Below, in pieces: positions 25,644-34,252 of a stretch of 36,468 nt of DNA. The notes beneath the pieces were generated by a model that made no database searches, had not been told where the DNA came from, and worked only from the letters and a program-made list of their open reading frames with translations. The stretch's first letter is position 1. Every line of letters begins with the position of its first letter. The DNA is taken from contig JABMOK010000142.1 in assembly GCA_013204155.1 (NCBI GenBank), positions 1 through 36,468 of the forward strand. The letters run 5' to 3'. A program made the translations under genes and the position numbers. The DNA is from Pseudohongiella sp. GTDB lineage: Bacteria > Pseudomonadota > Gammaproteobacteria > Pseudomonadales > Pseudohongiellaceae.

Positions 25644-25671
25644 CTCATAGCTATGCATACAATCTCATAGC
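25644..25671. promoter_or_regulatory. Direct repeat upstream of the Na+/phosphate cotransporter
   Basis: CTCATAGC occurs at 25644-25651 and again at 25664-25671, exactly 20 bp apart, within a slightly larger similar context (A-x-CTCATAGC-x-AT). Two helical turns of spacing suits two copies of an activator on one DNA face. It ends 40 bp before the TTG start. It does not match a Pho box (11-bp period). Confidence 0.3.
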
Positions 25672-25711
25672 AATAAACCTGCAGTAATTCGATCAAGACG
25701 AGGATTGACGC

Positions 25712-27376
25712 TTGCCAGCACTGAATTTATTTTTCGGCCTAGGTATTTTTCTGTTCGGCATGTCTCAGCTGGAAAAAGGCATCCGCCGATTGAGTGACGC
25801 CCGGCTGAAAGGCTTGTTGCGATCCAGTTCCAATACCTCCTTTAGCAGCATTCTCTTGGGAGCAATTAGCACCGCGGTGCTGCAATCCAGCTCTATGGTG
25901 AGCCTTTTAGTAATGGCCTTTGCCAGTGCCGGGCTACTCCCCCTGGTGAATGCCATCGGCATTATTCTCGGCGCTAATCTAGGGACCACCATGACCGGTT
26001 GGCTGGTGGCGACCATAGGCTTTAAGTTAGATCTGCAGGCTATGGCCTTACCGGTTATGGGGATTTCATCTTTGCTGCTGGTGCTGATGAAGAACAGATC
26101 GAAGCTAAATTCGACGGCTCTGGTTTTTCTAGGCATTGGCCTGTTGTTATTCGGCTTGGGGATAATGAAAGCCAGCACCGAAACAATACCACAGCAGTGG
26201 GATGTTGCTTTGCTGCGCGGTCATCACCCGGCAATCTATTTGCTGCTCGGCATATTCGTTGCTCTGCTTATCCAGTCAAGCTCGGCAGTAATGATGATGG
26301 CATTGACCGCACTCAACGCAGACTTCATTACCCTGCAAGATGCCGCCGCATTAGTGATCGGCGCCGATCTGGGCACTACCAGCACCACCATTTTAGCCAG
26401 TATTTACGGTAGCGTGATAAAACGAAAATTGGCCTTTGCTCATTGCACATTCAATCTGATTGTAAACCTTAGTGCGTTTGTTGTGCTGTTACCGCTACTT
26501 CCTCAATTACTCTCTCTCTTAAGGATAAGCGACCCACTCTACGGCCTGGTTGCATTTCACAGCGTGATGAATTTACTCGGGCTAATTGCCTTTGTGCCTT
26601 TTTTGACTGTATTTGCTAACTGGATCGAGAAGCTGTTCTCGAAGGCAAAAAACCAATCGCAAAATTTATTAGAGCGAGTTCCGCCGGCTATTACCGATGC
26701 TGCATTAGTTGCAGTTCAAGATACGACCCTTGCCATTACTGTCCAGGCTGTATGCAACGCCATGAGAGTTTTTGCATTGCAACCCGAAAAGTTGAAGATT
26801 ATTATTGACGCGCAAGACAGGCTTGAAGTTGCGGTTGCACATGAACAATTTGACAAAGCTTATGAAGAGCTTAAACAGAAGGAAGGTGCTCTACTACAGT
26901 ATTTATTGAAAATTCAAGCGCAACCACTGAATGAAAACCAGGCTCAATCTTTAGAAAAGTACCGCCGCATCACTCGCTCTGTCGTTTATAGCAATAAGAC
27001 GCTAAAGGATATAAGCAAAGACCTCGAAGAATTAAAACATAGCACAATCACAACCGCCAACGCGCTGTATGAGCAGCAGAAATTATTTCATAGAGAGACG
27101 TATCAAAGGCTCGCAGAGCTTATACTGGGCGATCATACCCACGCCTATGTTATTGAAGAATTAGAGGGCTTGCAGATATTGAATGACAAACATTTTGAGG
27201 AAATGAATAATCTTGTGTACGCGAATATTTCCGCTGGCGAAGAAATCGCCAGCGAACAAAGCAGCGGCATTTCGACGCAGCTAAATGTTAATCACGAAGT
27301 TCATCACGCAAGCAAGAATATGTTTGCCTCTATTCACGGCCTCATGCTGACTGAAAATAACCCGCTCGGCGAATAA
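25712..27376 (+). CDS. Na+/phosphate cotransporter (NptA/YjbB-like) with PhoU-like C-terminal domain
   Basis: The 554-residue product starts at TTG with GAGG eight bases upstream. The N-terminal 310 residues hold two PF02690 Na/Pi-cotransporter repeats, each with the diagnostic QSSS motif (TAVLQSSSMVSLLVM near residue 60 and LLIQSSSAVMMM near 190), and paired G-A-x-L/I-G-T-T motifs (LGANLGTTMTGW, IGADLGTTSTT). The C-terminal 200 residues are helical and hydrophilic, like the PhoU-type domain that many bacterial members carry. It imports or exports inorganic phosphate with sodium across the inner membrane. The upstream direct repeat might be its control site. No PhoBR genes are in the window. 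Confidence 0.9.
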   Translation: MPALNLFFGLGIFLFGMSQLEKGIRRLSDARLKGLLRSSSNTSFSSILLGAISTAVLQSSSMVSLLVMAFASAGLLPLVNAIGIILGANLGTTMTGWLVATIGFKLDLQAMALPVMGISSLLLVLMKNRSKLNSTALVFLGIGLLLFGLGIMKASTETIPQQWDVALLRGHHPAIYLLLGIFVALLIQSSSAVMMMALTALNADFITLQDAAALVIGADLGTTSTTILASIYGSVIKRKLAFAHCTFNLIVNLSAFVVLLPLLPQLLSLLRISDPLYGLVAFHSVMNLLGLIAFVPFLTVFANWIEKLFSKAKNQSQNLLERVPPAITDAALVAVQDTTLAITVQAVCNAMRVFALQPEKLKIIIDAQDRLEVAVAHEQFDKAYEELKQKEGALLQYLLKIQAQPLNENQAQSLEKYRRITRSVVYSNKTLKDISKDLEELKHSTITTANALYEQQKLFHRETYQRLAELILGDHTHAYVIEELEGLQILNDKHFEEMNNLVYANISAGEEIASEQSSGISTQLNVNHEVHHASKNMFASIHGLMLTENNPLGE

Positions 27377-27479
27377 ACAGCATCGCCAGATGCATGCTTC
27401 ATTTACACAAAATTCTCGCTTGTAATGGGATTGCCGAAACGACACACTAGCCCTGTTCGCTTAAGGATGGTTTTCGGAT

Positions 27480-29867
27480 ATGGGTCGATTCAAACTCGCT
27501 ATAGTGGCGCTGCTATTATTAGTAGGTGGTCTATTTGTCGGAATCTTACTGCTTGCCCCCGCACTAATCCTGTTACCCATCGCGAATTCGATGCTGGACG
27601 ATTTTGGCTACGAGCTCGACGAACTGGTAGATTTTCGGCTCGGTTCAGCGTCATCTCTAATTGGCAATGCGACACTTGTTGGGGAAAACCTGCAGCTCTC
27701 GGCCCATGAGATAGGTCTGGCTTATAGCCTGACGGGTTTATTGCAAGGCCAGTTACAAACTTTGCATATAGACCAAATAACCGTAACGCTAATCCCTGCC
27801 CCATCCGGCACAGCCGCCAGTAATAGCACTCCCTCGGTTACTGAGATGCTGCAGGTGCTGGATCTAATTCCAATAGATGCTCTGAGCATCGACAGCATTC
27901 TACTGAAAACCGACGATGAGACGGTGAATCTGGATCTGGCGATAAAAACCAATCCACTCATTCTAGAGGGCGATGTCGTTCTCAACGGCGCTCAGAAATT
28001 GAAAATAGGGTTCCGTGCGCAACGCTCAGGCAGTAACAGCTTTGAGGCCTCCAGTAGTCTTTATGTAGACGATAGGCAAGCTATTGACTCAACGTTCACA
28101 CTCAGCGCCCTGCAACAACATATCGACGTCGATGCACGCAACCGCATTGAACTTGCCGGGATCATGCGCCTTGCGGCGCTAAGTGAACTACCGGCAAATA
28201 CTGTTATTCTCACAGACACATTGCTGTTGGAAACCCGCTTTACCCTCGCCGACCCGTTTGATACCCCTTCGATTCAGGCGCTGAGCCTTAGCCTGGACAG
28301 CCCCTCATCGACTCTTCACTTCAAGCAACAATCAGACCTGGGTGAGAATGAATTTCAGATTCAATTGCCGCTCTCCCTGACGGCCGATTCGGCCTCGCTC
28401 GAATCCGGGATCAAATTGTCAGCCAGCGATATCTCGGCAAGCGGATCATGGCTTAATGAGTCGGCCGAATTCTCTGCCGAATCGACCCTCAGCAACACAC
28501 AACTGTCCTGTTCAACAATGAGCAACTGTGAGTTCACGAGTCACTGGGACTATGACTTAACAAACTGGAAGTTTGCTGGCGTCTCTGGTGAAAATTTAAC
28601 CGTGACCGGCGCGGTGAATATTACCCTTGCCAAGGATGAGCTACACCTTGCCAGCCCGTCTCTGGCGGTGGCTATTCCTGCAATAAAAACCGCCAGCCGC
28701 AATAGCGCAATACGGCTATTGCTTGAAGATCTGGATTTCAAAATCGGCGACAGCCTGCTGGGTGGCTTTTCCTTTACCAGCACAGAACTGACGCCGGATA
28801 TTCCATTTATAAATTTTACACAATCGCTTATCTCCGGCAGGCTTAACATCGAAGATGATGTGTTGATCGGAATCGTCGAGATCGATTTAAACCAGCAACT
28901 TAAAATGGGCATTGCCCTGCAGCATTTTTTCTTACGCGATTATGGCGACGCGGAGATTCAGCTGGCGCCCCTTGAGTTTAGCCCCGCCACGCCACTTTCC
29001 TCCTTGCTCGATCTGCCGACACTGAACGGCGATATTGTGGCCGGACAAATCGCAGGCCACTCCAATGTGTCCTGGAGCAGACAGCCCGATCGCCGCTGGG
29101 AATTTGGTGGACCGGTAATTGTCAACCTGCAAAACCTTGGCGGTGTGTTTAATGAGATCTTAGTCCAGGATCTAAGTACAGCAATTTTTGCCGAGGCGAC
29201 GACGCCCTGGGGAATACGCACCAATACACCGCAGTCCGCTACTATTGCCCGCATCGACATCGGCTTACCGGTGCAGAATATCAGCTGGCAATACAGTCTC
29301 GACAGTCAGAAAAAGCAATTTCAGATTGACCAGTTCAACTCCGAGCTACTGGGTGGCAATGTCGCGGTTGCGCATATGGACTTCCAGGCTGATCGCGAAC
29401 AAAATGCATTACCTGTGGTTATCAGCAACCTGGACCTGAATTCAATAGTGAGCCTGGCGGATTATCCTGAGTTGGTCGTCGACGGCCTGATTAGTGGCTA
29501 TCTACCCCTGCTGCTTAGGGGCGATAAAATTACCGTCGAGGAGGGACTGGTGGGCGCCTTGAAGCCAGGAGGCCGCATACGCTACACGCCAGGCAACACT
29601 CTAGGGAGTAGCAATTCCAGTGTGCAACTGGTTAACGATGCGCTGGCCAATTATCACTTCGAAACCATGAATACCGAAGTTTTCTACGACGAATCAGGTG
29701 ACCTGCGCATGGAAGTTCAGTTGCAGGGAAGTAACCCTGATATGAATGAGGGCCAAGCCATTAACTTAAATGTTAATATTACCGATAATATTCCGGCACT
29801 ATTGAGAAGCCTGCAAGCCAGTCGGGTAATCACTGACGAATTGGAGCTGATACTGCAGAAACAATAG
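27480..29867 (+). CDS. ydbH: YdbH-family intermembrane phospholipid transport protein (AsmA-like)
   Basis: The 795-residue product has one N-terminal membrane anchor (LAIVALLLLVGGLFVGILLL) and a very long periplasmic part of repeated beta-strands, the AsmA-like bridge fold. Identification rests on size, topology, the C-terminal ending NIPALLRSLQASRVITDELE that matches YdbH, and above all the two following genes, which give the ydbH-ynbE-ydbL order of E. coli. In E. coli YdbH, TamB and YhdP are partly redundant bridges that carry phospholipids from the inner to the outer membrane, and YdbH works with the lipoprotein YnbE. ATG at 27480 has AAGGA upstream at rather long spacing. The gene is separated from the Na/Pi gene by 103 bp. 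Confidence 0.9.
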   Translation: MGRFKLAIVALLLLVGGLFVGILLLAPALILLPIANSMLDDFGYELDELVDFRLGSASSLIGNATLVGENLQLSAHEIGLAYSLTGLLQGQLQTLHIDQITVTLIPAPSGTAASNSTPSVTEMLQVLDLIPIDALSIDSILLKTDDETVNLDLAIKTNPLILEGDVVLNGAQKLKIGFRAQRSGSNSFEASSSLYVDDRQAIDSTFTLSALQQHIDVDARNRIELAGIMRLAALSELPANTVILTDTLLLETRFTLADPFDTPSIQALSLSLDSPSSTLHFKQQSDLGENEFQIQLPLSLTADSASLESGIKLSASDISASGSWLNESAEFSAESTLSNTQLSCSTMSNCEFTSHWDYDLTNWKFAGVSGENLTVTGAVNITLAKDELHLASPSLAVAIPAIKTASRNSAIRLLLEDLDFKIGDSLLGGFSFTSTELTPDIPFINFTQSLISGRLNIEDDVLIGIVEIDLNQQLKMGIALQHFFLRDYGDAEIQLAPLEFSPATPLSSLLDLPTLNGDIVAGQIAGHSNVSWSRQPDRRWEFGGPVIVNLQNLGGVFNEILVQDLSTAIFAEATTPWGIRTNTPQSATIARIDIGLPVQNISWQYSLDSQKKQFQIDQFNSELLGGNVAVAHMDFQADREQNALPVVISNLDLNSIVSLADYPELVVDGLISGYLPLLLRGDKITVEEGLVGALKPGGRIRYTPGNTLGSSNSSVQLVNDALANYHFETMNTEVFYDESGDLRMEVQLQGSNPDMNEGQAINLNVNITDNIPALLRSLQASRVITDELELILQKQ

Positions 29868-30020
29868 CTAACCAGAGTAAAATTTTCTCCTTCGGCGGTC
29901 TACTTGAATGATAGCAATTAAGCCTGGGTTCATTTTGACCCGATATGCTGTAACAAAGATTAGTGAATACATGAAATGAACAAATCGATGCGATTAACCG
30001 TAACCAGGATAGCGAATGCT

Positions 30021-30215
30021 ATGAAGAAAACAGCTTTATGCAGCACTCTGGCGATGATGACCTTGTTCATTGCGGGGTGCACACCCACCATCCAGATAGC
30101 GGTTCCCAATGAACCGATTACCATCAATCTCAACGTGCGTATCGAGCATGAAATTCGTGTGAAAGTTGAAAAAGAACTGGATGATATCTTTAGCGAAGAC
30201 AGTGCTTTGTTCTAA
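30021..30215 (+). CDS. ynbE: YnbE-like outer-membrane lipoprotein
   Basis: I use the ATG at 30021 (an in-frame ATG exists at 29976) because it places the lipobox IAGC at residues 16-19 of a 64-residue protein, the size of YnbE. The mature part PTIQIAVPNEPITINLNVRI, then EHEIRVKVEKELDD, and the final DSALF closely follow the YnbE pattern. In E. coli YnbE is a small outer-membrane lipoprotein that forms a bridge with YdbH for phospholipid transport. It lies 153 bp after ydbH and 12 bp before ydbL, so the last two genes are clearly one unit. Confidence 0.9.
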   Translation: MKKTALCSTLAMMTLFIAGCTPTIQIAVPNEPITINLNVRIEHEIRVKVEKELDDIFSEDSALF

Positions 30216-30227
30216 CAGGATCTGAAT

Positions 30228-30563
30228 ATGAAAACTTTAGTAAGTAAGACCGCCGCCCTATTATTCTGCTTAATGCTGTTGCCAGCAGCCTATGCGGCAA
30301 CCCTGCAAGAAGCCAAGGCTCAGGGTCTGGTGGGAGAACAGCGCGATGGTTATGTCGGACTGGTTGTTGCTAACGCACCTGCAGATATTGTTGCCCTGGT
30401 ACGCGATGTAAATAATCAACGCCGTCAACTCTATCAGCAAATCGCACAGCAGAATGGCATTCCGGTGGAACAAGTCGCGGCTCTGGCCTATGAAAAAGCG
30501 GTTACGGCCACGCAATCGGGTCACTTTATTCAGCATGCCAGTGGCGCCTGGGTACGCAAATAA
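30228..30563 (+). CDS. ydbL: YdbL family protein (DUF1318)
   Basis: The 111-residue product has a signal peptide (TAALLFCLMLLPAAYAA) and the DUF1318 core: LQEAKAQGLVGEQRDGYVG, then VNNQRRQLYQQIAQQNG and VAALAYEKAV, ending WVRK. These match YdbL, the third member of the ydbH-ynbE-ydbL operon. In E. coli YdbL is periplasmic and modulates formation of the YdbH-YnbE bridge. An AGGA ribosome binding site lies in the 12-bp gap after ynbE. A small hairpin (AGAATC/GATTCT, 30573-30587) follows the stop without a U-tract. Confidence 0.92.
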   Translation: MKTLVSKTAALLFCLMLLPAAYAATLQEAKAQGLVGEQRDGYVGLVVANAPADIVALVRDVNNQRRQLYQQIAQQNGIPVEQVAALAYEKAVTATQSGHFIQHASGAWVRK

Positions 30564-30705
30564 TTCAGCCCGAGAATCGAAGATTCTGCCTAATTATTCG
30601 CGCTATCCAGACGGCAATGCAATGAAGAAAATTACTGCCGTGGCGCAGTTATAAGCCGGAAGATCTTCTCTTGCCTGCAATCTTTTATCGCATCTGTGCT
30701 CGGCA

Positions 30706-31503
30706 TTATTTCAAGGGCTGCATCAGCAGGCTGAGAAACCCCGCCGACTCGCGATCTTGAAAACCCCTGATACCGATTTCCATTTGTTCCTGACCCAACC
30801 TCGGCTGTTGCAGATAAGTACCAAACAGGCGATCCCACCAGGGGAAATTAAAACCGAAATTTTTATTATGTTCAAACTCATCCACCGAATGATGAATTCG
30901 ATGCATGTCGGGTGTAACGATGACCTTTCTAAGCACCCTGTCGGCCGCAACAGGAAGAGAGATATTGCTATGATTGAACATGGAGGTGGCATTTAATAAT
31001 ATTTCAGCCAGCACAATTGCGACTGATAGCGGCCCCATGACTAATACCAGACCCAATTTGATCAGACTGGATAACAAGATCGACGCCGGATGAAATCTGT
31101 TTCCGGTAGTGACATCGTAGTCCATATCGGTGTGATGCATACGATGTAAACGCCAGAACAGAGGCACCAGATGAAACAGTCGATGCTGAAAATAAATGGC
31201 TAAATCGAATAGCAAAAGGAAGATCAAAATACTGAGCAAGGGTGGCAGGTCAAGCAAATTGAATATGCCCCAGTTTCGCTGTTGCGCAAATTCAGCCGCC
31301 GCAACTCCTGCCAGAGGAACCACCAACCTTATCAAGGCAGTATTGAAAAAGCTGATACCTATATTGACAGTCCAGCGTCGAGCCTTGGGCATAGTTAGTT
31401 GACGGCGCGGGATTATCAATTCCAGCAGCGCCAACAACAGGAACACAGAAAAAAACACCACCAGTCGAAGCGTTGACTCGGAATCTGTAATAAAACTATT
31501 CAT
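30706..31503 (-). CDS. Sterol desaturase/fatty acid hydroxylase superfamily membrane protein
   Basis: The 265-residue product has four or so hydrophobic helices (residues 13-30, 52-72, 88-104, 145-172) and the full di-iron histidine set of the superfamily: HRLFH (H107, H111), HRMHH (H120, H123, H124), NHSN (H178) and MHRIHH (H201, H204, H205). The enzymes use O2 and a membrane electron donor to hydroxylate or desaturate lipids, sterols or carotenoids. Substrate cannot be read from sequence. ATG at 31503 has only a weak ribosome binding site. Length is normal for bacterial members. Flanked by the convergent ydbL gene and, upstream, the AAC(3)-like gene 144 bp away on the same strand. Confidence 0.9.
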   Translation of the reverse strand: MNSFITDSESTLRLVVFFSVFLLLALLELIIPRRQLTMPKARRWTVNIGISFFNTALIRLVVPLAGVAAAEFAQQRNWGIFNLLDLPPLLSILIFLLLFDLAIYFQHRLFHLVPLFWRLHRMHHTDMDYDVTTGNRFHPASILLSSLIKLGLVLVMGPLSVAIVLAEILLNATSMFNHSNISLPVAADRVLRKVIVTPDMHRIHHSVDEFEHNKNFGFNFPWWDRLFGTYLQQPRLGQEQMEIGIRGFQDRESAGFLSLLMQPLK

Positions 31504-31647
31504 AGAACTGTCGCTGGCATCGAATTTTTCTCATCGCGTTTGTCTGTCATTCCCCGGCATCCAACATTAGCTTCACTGTTACCGCGTTGCGGGGGAACTA
31601 CCTCCAGCCCAGCCCAGTCCTGAACTGCAAGCGCCACCCTCTACAAT

Positions 31648-32472
31648 TTAGCGATTTATGTTCATCCAGTCCACGCTGAAATCGATAAGCGGTCGTTGCT
31701 GAATGTAGATAGATTGAGCCTGTGCAATCTTCCCCTCAGAAAAAAATTTTTTGTTTTCCGTTCGCCTGGAAAAATCTGCCGCAATTAATTTGAAGTCATC
31801 GGGATCAAGATCCAGCATTTCATATTCCACCCACTGGCGCTCCCCATCGACTAATATGGCCGTGCCTTCCTTGATAGTTTTCTTATTGGCATAGTTCGCT
31901 CGGTACTCTGCCAGATGCAATGAGCTATTGGAATCATGAGAAACGCCTAACAACAAGATATAGCCATCCAATTCATACAGCTTCCCAACCGGTGAATCCT
32001 CGCCAAGCTCCTCTTCAAGCGAAGTGTGATCTCCCAGCAAATAGCCGGCATTGGGGCCTATCGCAGCAAATGAGACCGTCGGGTGTGCACTGCGCATTAC
32101 GCCCGGCAGGGTTCGAAATAACTCGGATATTGCTCCCATCCCGCGCGTAGGTGTTATGTCTGGCTGGTAAGGGGGCCGGGTATTCCTGATTATAGACCAC
32201 CACGCTTCTGGAACCGGCGGCGCCTGCCAATTGGAAGGTTCTGTATTCTGCGTAGTGTGCGTTGGCAGCATTAAGGTGCCCGACTCACCCAACACTTCGA
32301 GCAAGGCACTAATGACGCTTTGCGCCCCGCCAGACACGAAGCCCAGACTGCTCAGGCTGCTGTGCACTAAAACCGTTTGCCCCACACGCAGCCCCAGGGC
32401 CTGTAAATCCTGACTCAGGGATTCAATCGTCGCCGGACTGGATGTGTGCTTTATAATATTTTCTTCAGACAA
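31648..32472 (-). CDS. AAC(3)-family (YokD-like) N-acetyltransferase
   Basis: The 274-residue product matches the Antibiotic_NAT family (PF02522): LVHSSLSSLGFVSGGAQSVI near the start, GTLMLPTHT, then RSAHPTVSFAAIGPNA holding the conserved catalytic-type histidine, then SPVGKLYELDGYILLLGV and HLAEYRA. Members transfer an acetyl group from acetyl-CoA to the 3-amino group of aminoglycosides. Environmental chromosomal members, including YokD, often have no proven resistance role, so other amine substrates are likely. The start appears to be TTG at 32472 with a G-rich ribosome binding site. It lies downstream of the PQQ dehydrogenase gene but is separated by a strong terminator. Confidence 0.87.
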   Translation of the reverse strand: MSEENIIKHTSSPATIESLSQDLQALGLRVGQTVLVHSSLSSLGFVSGGAQSVISALLEVLGESGTLMLPTHTTQNTEPSNWQAPPVPEAWWSIIRNTRPPYQPDITPTRGMGAISELFRTLPGVMRSAHPTVSFAAIGPNAGYLLGDHTSLEEELGEDSPVGKLYELDGYILLLGVSHDSNSSLHLAEYRANYANKKTIKEGTAILVDGERQWVEYEMLDLDPDDFKLIAADFSRRTENKKFFSEGKIAQAQSIYIQQRPLIDFSVDWMNINR

Positions 32473-32598
32473 GACTGCCCCCGCACAGTAAAACTCTTAT
32501 TAATGGGACTCACTGCCCAGTGTAGTATGGCTTTATCTTCTTACTCAAGCCGCAACTTGCACTTGCCCATATCTCGTTAGTAATGCAAGACAGAAATA

Positions 32599-32660
32599 GA
32601 ACGGGGTAAGAGTAAAATTACAATATTTTTGAAGAAGATAAGAAATGGGATCAGAGTTTA
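32599..32660. repeat. GGGGTCAGAGTAAAA-type repeat cluster (two degenerate copies)
   Basis: CGGGGTAAGAGTAAAATTAC starting near 32601 and TGGGATCAGAGTTTAC starting near 32646 are degenerate versions of a short motif that recurs at 34028 (ATGGGGTCAGAGTAAAAATA). Similar short sequences are known near IS200/RAYT-type elements in Gammaproteobacteria. They do not encode anything convincing here; a transposon scar is inferred. Confidence 0.45.
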
Positions 32661-32662
32661 CT

Positions 32663-32710
32663 AAAAAAGGGGGCGCAGGGATTAAAACTAATCCCTGCGC
32701 CCCCTTTTTT
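32663..32710 (-). terminator. Perfect 22-bp stem terminator after the PQQ sugar dehydrogenase gene
   Basis: GGGGGCGCAGGGATTA (32669-32684) pairs with its exact complement (32689-32704), and the six A and six T residues outside extend pairing to 22 bp around an AAAC loop. Either strand ends in T6, so it can work in both directions. It lies 27 bp after the stop at 32738. Confidence 0.92.
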
Positions 32711-32737
32711 CGAGTTTTTAAACTGCCTGAGTTCAGC

Positions 32738-33916
32738 TCAGTCAATCGGCTCCAGCCGCACGATTTCCGTCGTCGCGAAATTGCCCGCTCCGGCGCCATT
32801 ACCATCTGAAATGGCCAGATAAATATAACCATCTGGACCCTGACGCACGTCGCGAATCCGACCCATACCATAGGCCAGAGTTTCTTCCCTTATCACTCGA
32901 CGGTAATCATCCTCCATATGCAGCAGTGCAAGTTGTTCCCCGGCCAAGGCGCCGGAAATAATGCTGCCATACCACATAGGGAACTTGTCGCCGGTGTAGA
33001 CCATGAGGCCCGAAGTGGCAATTGACGGTACCCAAAAATGGATCGGTTGCTCCATGCCTTCCTGACCGATGGCGCCATGGATTGGGCTGCCGATCGAACC
33101 ATAGTTAGTGCCGCGGCCAATAACAGGCCAGCCATAGTTGGACCCTGGTTTGATCAGGTTGAGCTCGTCTCCACCCTGGGGGCCGTGCTCGGATTCCCAG
33201 AGATCACCGGTTTCCGGATGTATCGCCAGCCCTTGGGGGCTACGATGCCCATAACTCCAGATTTCTGGAAGCGCGTCGCTACGGCCCACAAACGGATTGT
33301 CGCTGGGCACGCTGCCATCATCATTCAGCCGCACAATGACCCCCTGGTGATTGCTCAGATCCTGTGCCGGATGAGCGGTCAGATCCCCTCTGGCAGGCGC
33401 CTGGCGCTCGCCGAGAGTCAGGAACAGGTAGCCGTCGTTATCAAACACCATCTTGCCACCGTAGTGTCCGAATCCGGCCGCTTTAGGAGAGAAGATTTCC
33501 ACCACATTGGTAAGGCGGTCATTTTCCAAACGTCCCCGGGCTACCGCAGTGACTGAGGTTTCCCCTTCTTGCTTAGCATAGCTCAGGTAGACCCAGTGGT
33601 TATCGCTGAAATTCGGATGCGGCAGGACTTCGAACAGTCCGCCCTGGCCGCTGTAAAATACTTCAGGCACACCCGGTACGGCTTCCGGCAACAGTCGCCC
33701 GTCTCGAAAGATTCTCAAGCGACCGGGTTTTTCCGTAATCAGCATGTCACCGCCCGGCAGCCAGGCCATGGACCAGGGTTGTAACAGGCCCTCCGTAACC
33801 GTCACGACCCGATAATCGTGATGAGCAGCGTAGTAGATTTCGGATTGCGCGCTGGCCGCAGCCGCCGCAGTCACCAGCAAGCCGGTAGCAGCAAGCTTTA
33901 ATAGATAACGAAGCAT
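32738..33916 (-). CDS. PQQ-dependent soluble aldose sugar dehydrogenase (YliI/Asd-like)
   Basis: The ATG at 33916, with GAGGGAAG upstream, gives a 392-residue protein with a signal peptide (LLKLAATGLLVTAAAAASAQ); an extension to 33973 is unlikely. The six-bladed beta-propeller motifs of the family are all visible: GGDMLITEKPGRLRIF, GQGGLFEVLPHPNF, FLTLGERQ, DLSNHQGVIVRLNDDG, YGHRSPQGLAI, SEHGPQGGDELNLI and NYGWPVI. These hold PQQ and calcium residues in Asd/YliI. It would oxidise aldoses in the periplasm without a membrane anchor. No pqq synthesis genes are in the window, so the cofactor may be made elsewhere in the genome or taken up. A strong terminator closes the transcript. Confidence 0.93.
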   Translation of the reverse strand: MLRYLLKLAATGLLVTAAAAASAQSEIYYAAHHDYRVVTVTEGLLQPWSMAWLPGGDMLITEKPGRLRIFRDGRLLPEAVPGVPEVFYSGQGGLFEVLPHPNFSDNHWVYLSYAKQEGETSVTAVARGRLENDRLTNVVEIFSPKAAGFGHYGGKMVFDNDGYLFLTLGERQAPARGDLTAHPAQDLSNHQGVIVRLNDDGSVPSDNPFVGRSDALPEIWSYGHRSPQGLAIHPETGDLWESEHGPQGGDELNLIKPGSNYGWPVIGRGTNYGSIGSPIHGAIGQEGMEQPIHFWVPSIATSGLMVYTGDKFPMWYGSIISGALAGEQLALLHMEDDYRRVIREETLAYGMGRIRDVRQGPDGYIYLAISDGNGAGAGNFATTEIVRLEPID

Positions 33917-34027
33917 ATTTCTTCCCTCTTTAATCCCAAAGCAGGTTCGCCGTTTAAGGCGAATAGTGAACAAGGAGAATAAAAGCTATCTCCAATTAAG
34001 TCCATGGATTCTTTGCTGAGCAAGAAA

Positions 34028-34060
34028 TGGGGTCAGAGTAAAAATACAGTAATTTTAGAT
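34028..34060. repeat. GGGGTCAGAGTAAAA-type repeat, third copy
   Basis: ATGGGGTCAGAGTAAAAATA is the best-preserved copy of the motif found twice near 32.6 kb. It lies on the other side of the PQQ dehydrogenase gene, so the copies bracket that gene. Confidence 0.5.
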
Positions 34061-34252
34061 GTTCGCTCCTGACCAAATGCAAATCTAGCCAGCAACTGGC
34101 CCGAAGTTTCACTACAAATAGTTAAATTTTTATTAATCAATAACTTGCTGTCTAGGTCGGGATAACAGACACCAAACTGATTAATATTACTTGTGGCGAG
34201 CCGTTGATCAAGATGGGATTGCGATGCCTGGATTGAGCTCCTGATGTGTACC

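Noticed and set aside
25644-25671. Pho box before the phosphate transporter
   Set aside because: The repeats are CTCATAGC with a 20-bp period, not CTGTCAT-type 7-mers with an 11-bp period.
32545-32871. 108-codon minus-strand frame across the terminator and the end of the PQQ dehydrogenase gene
   Set aside because: It runs through a perfect terminator stem and the repeat motifs and overlaps the real gene in another frame.
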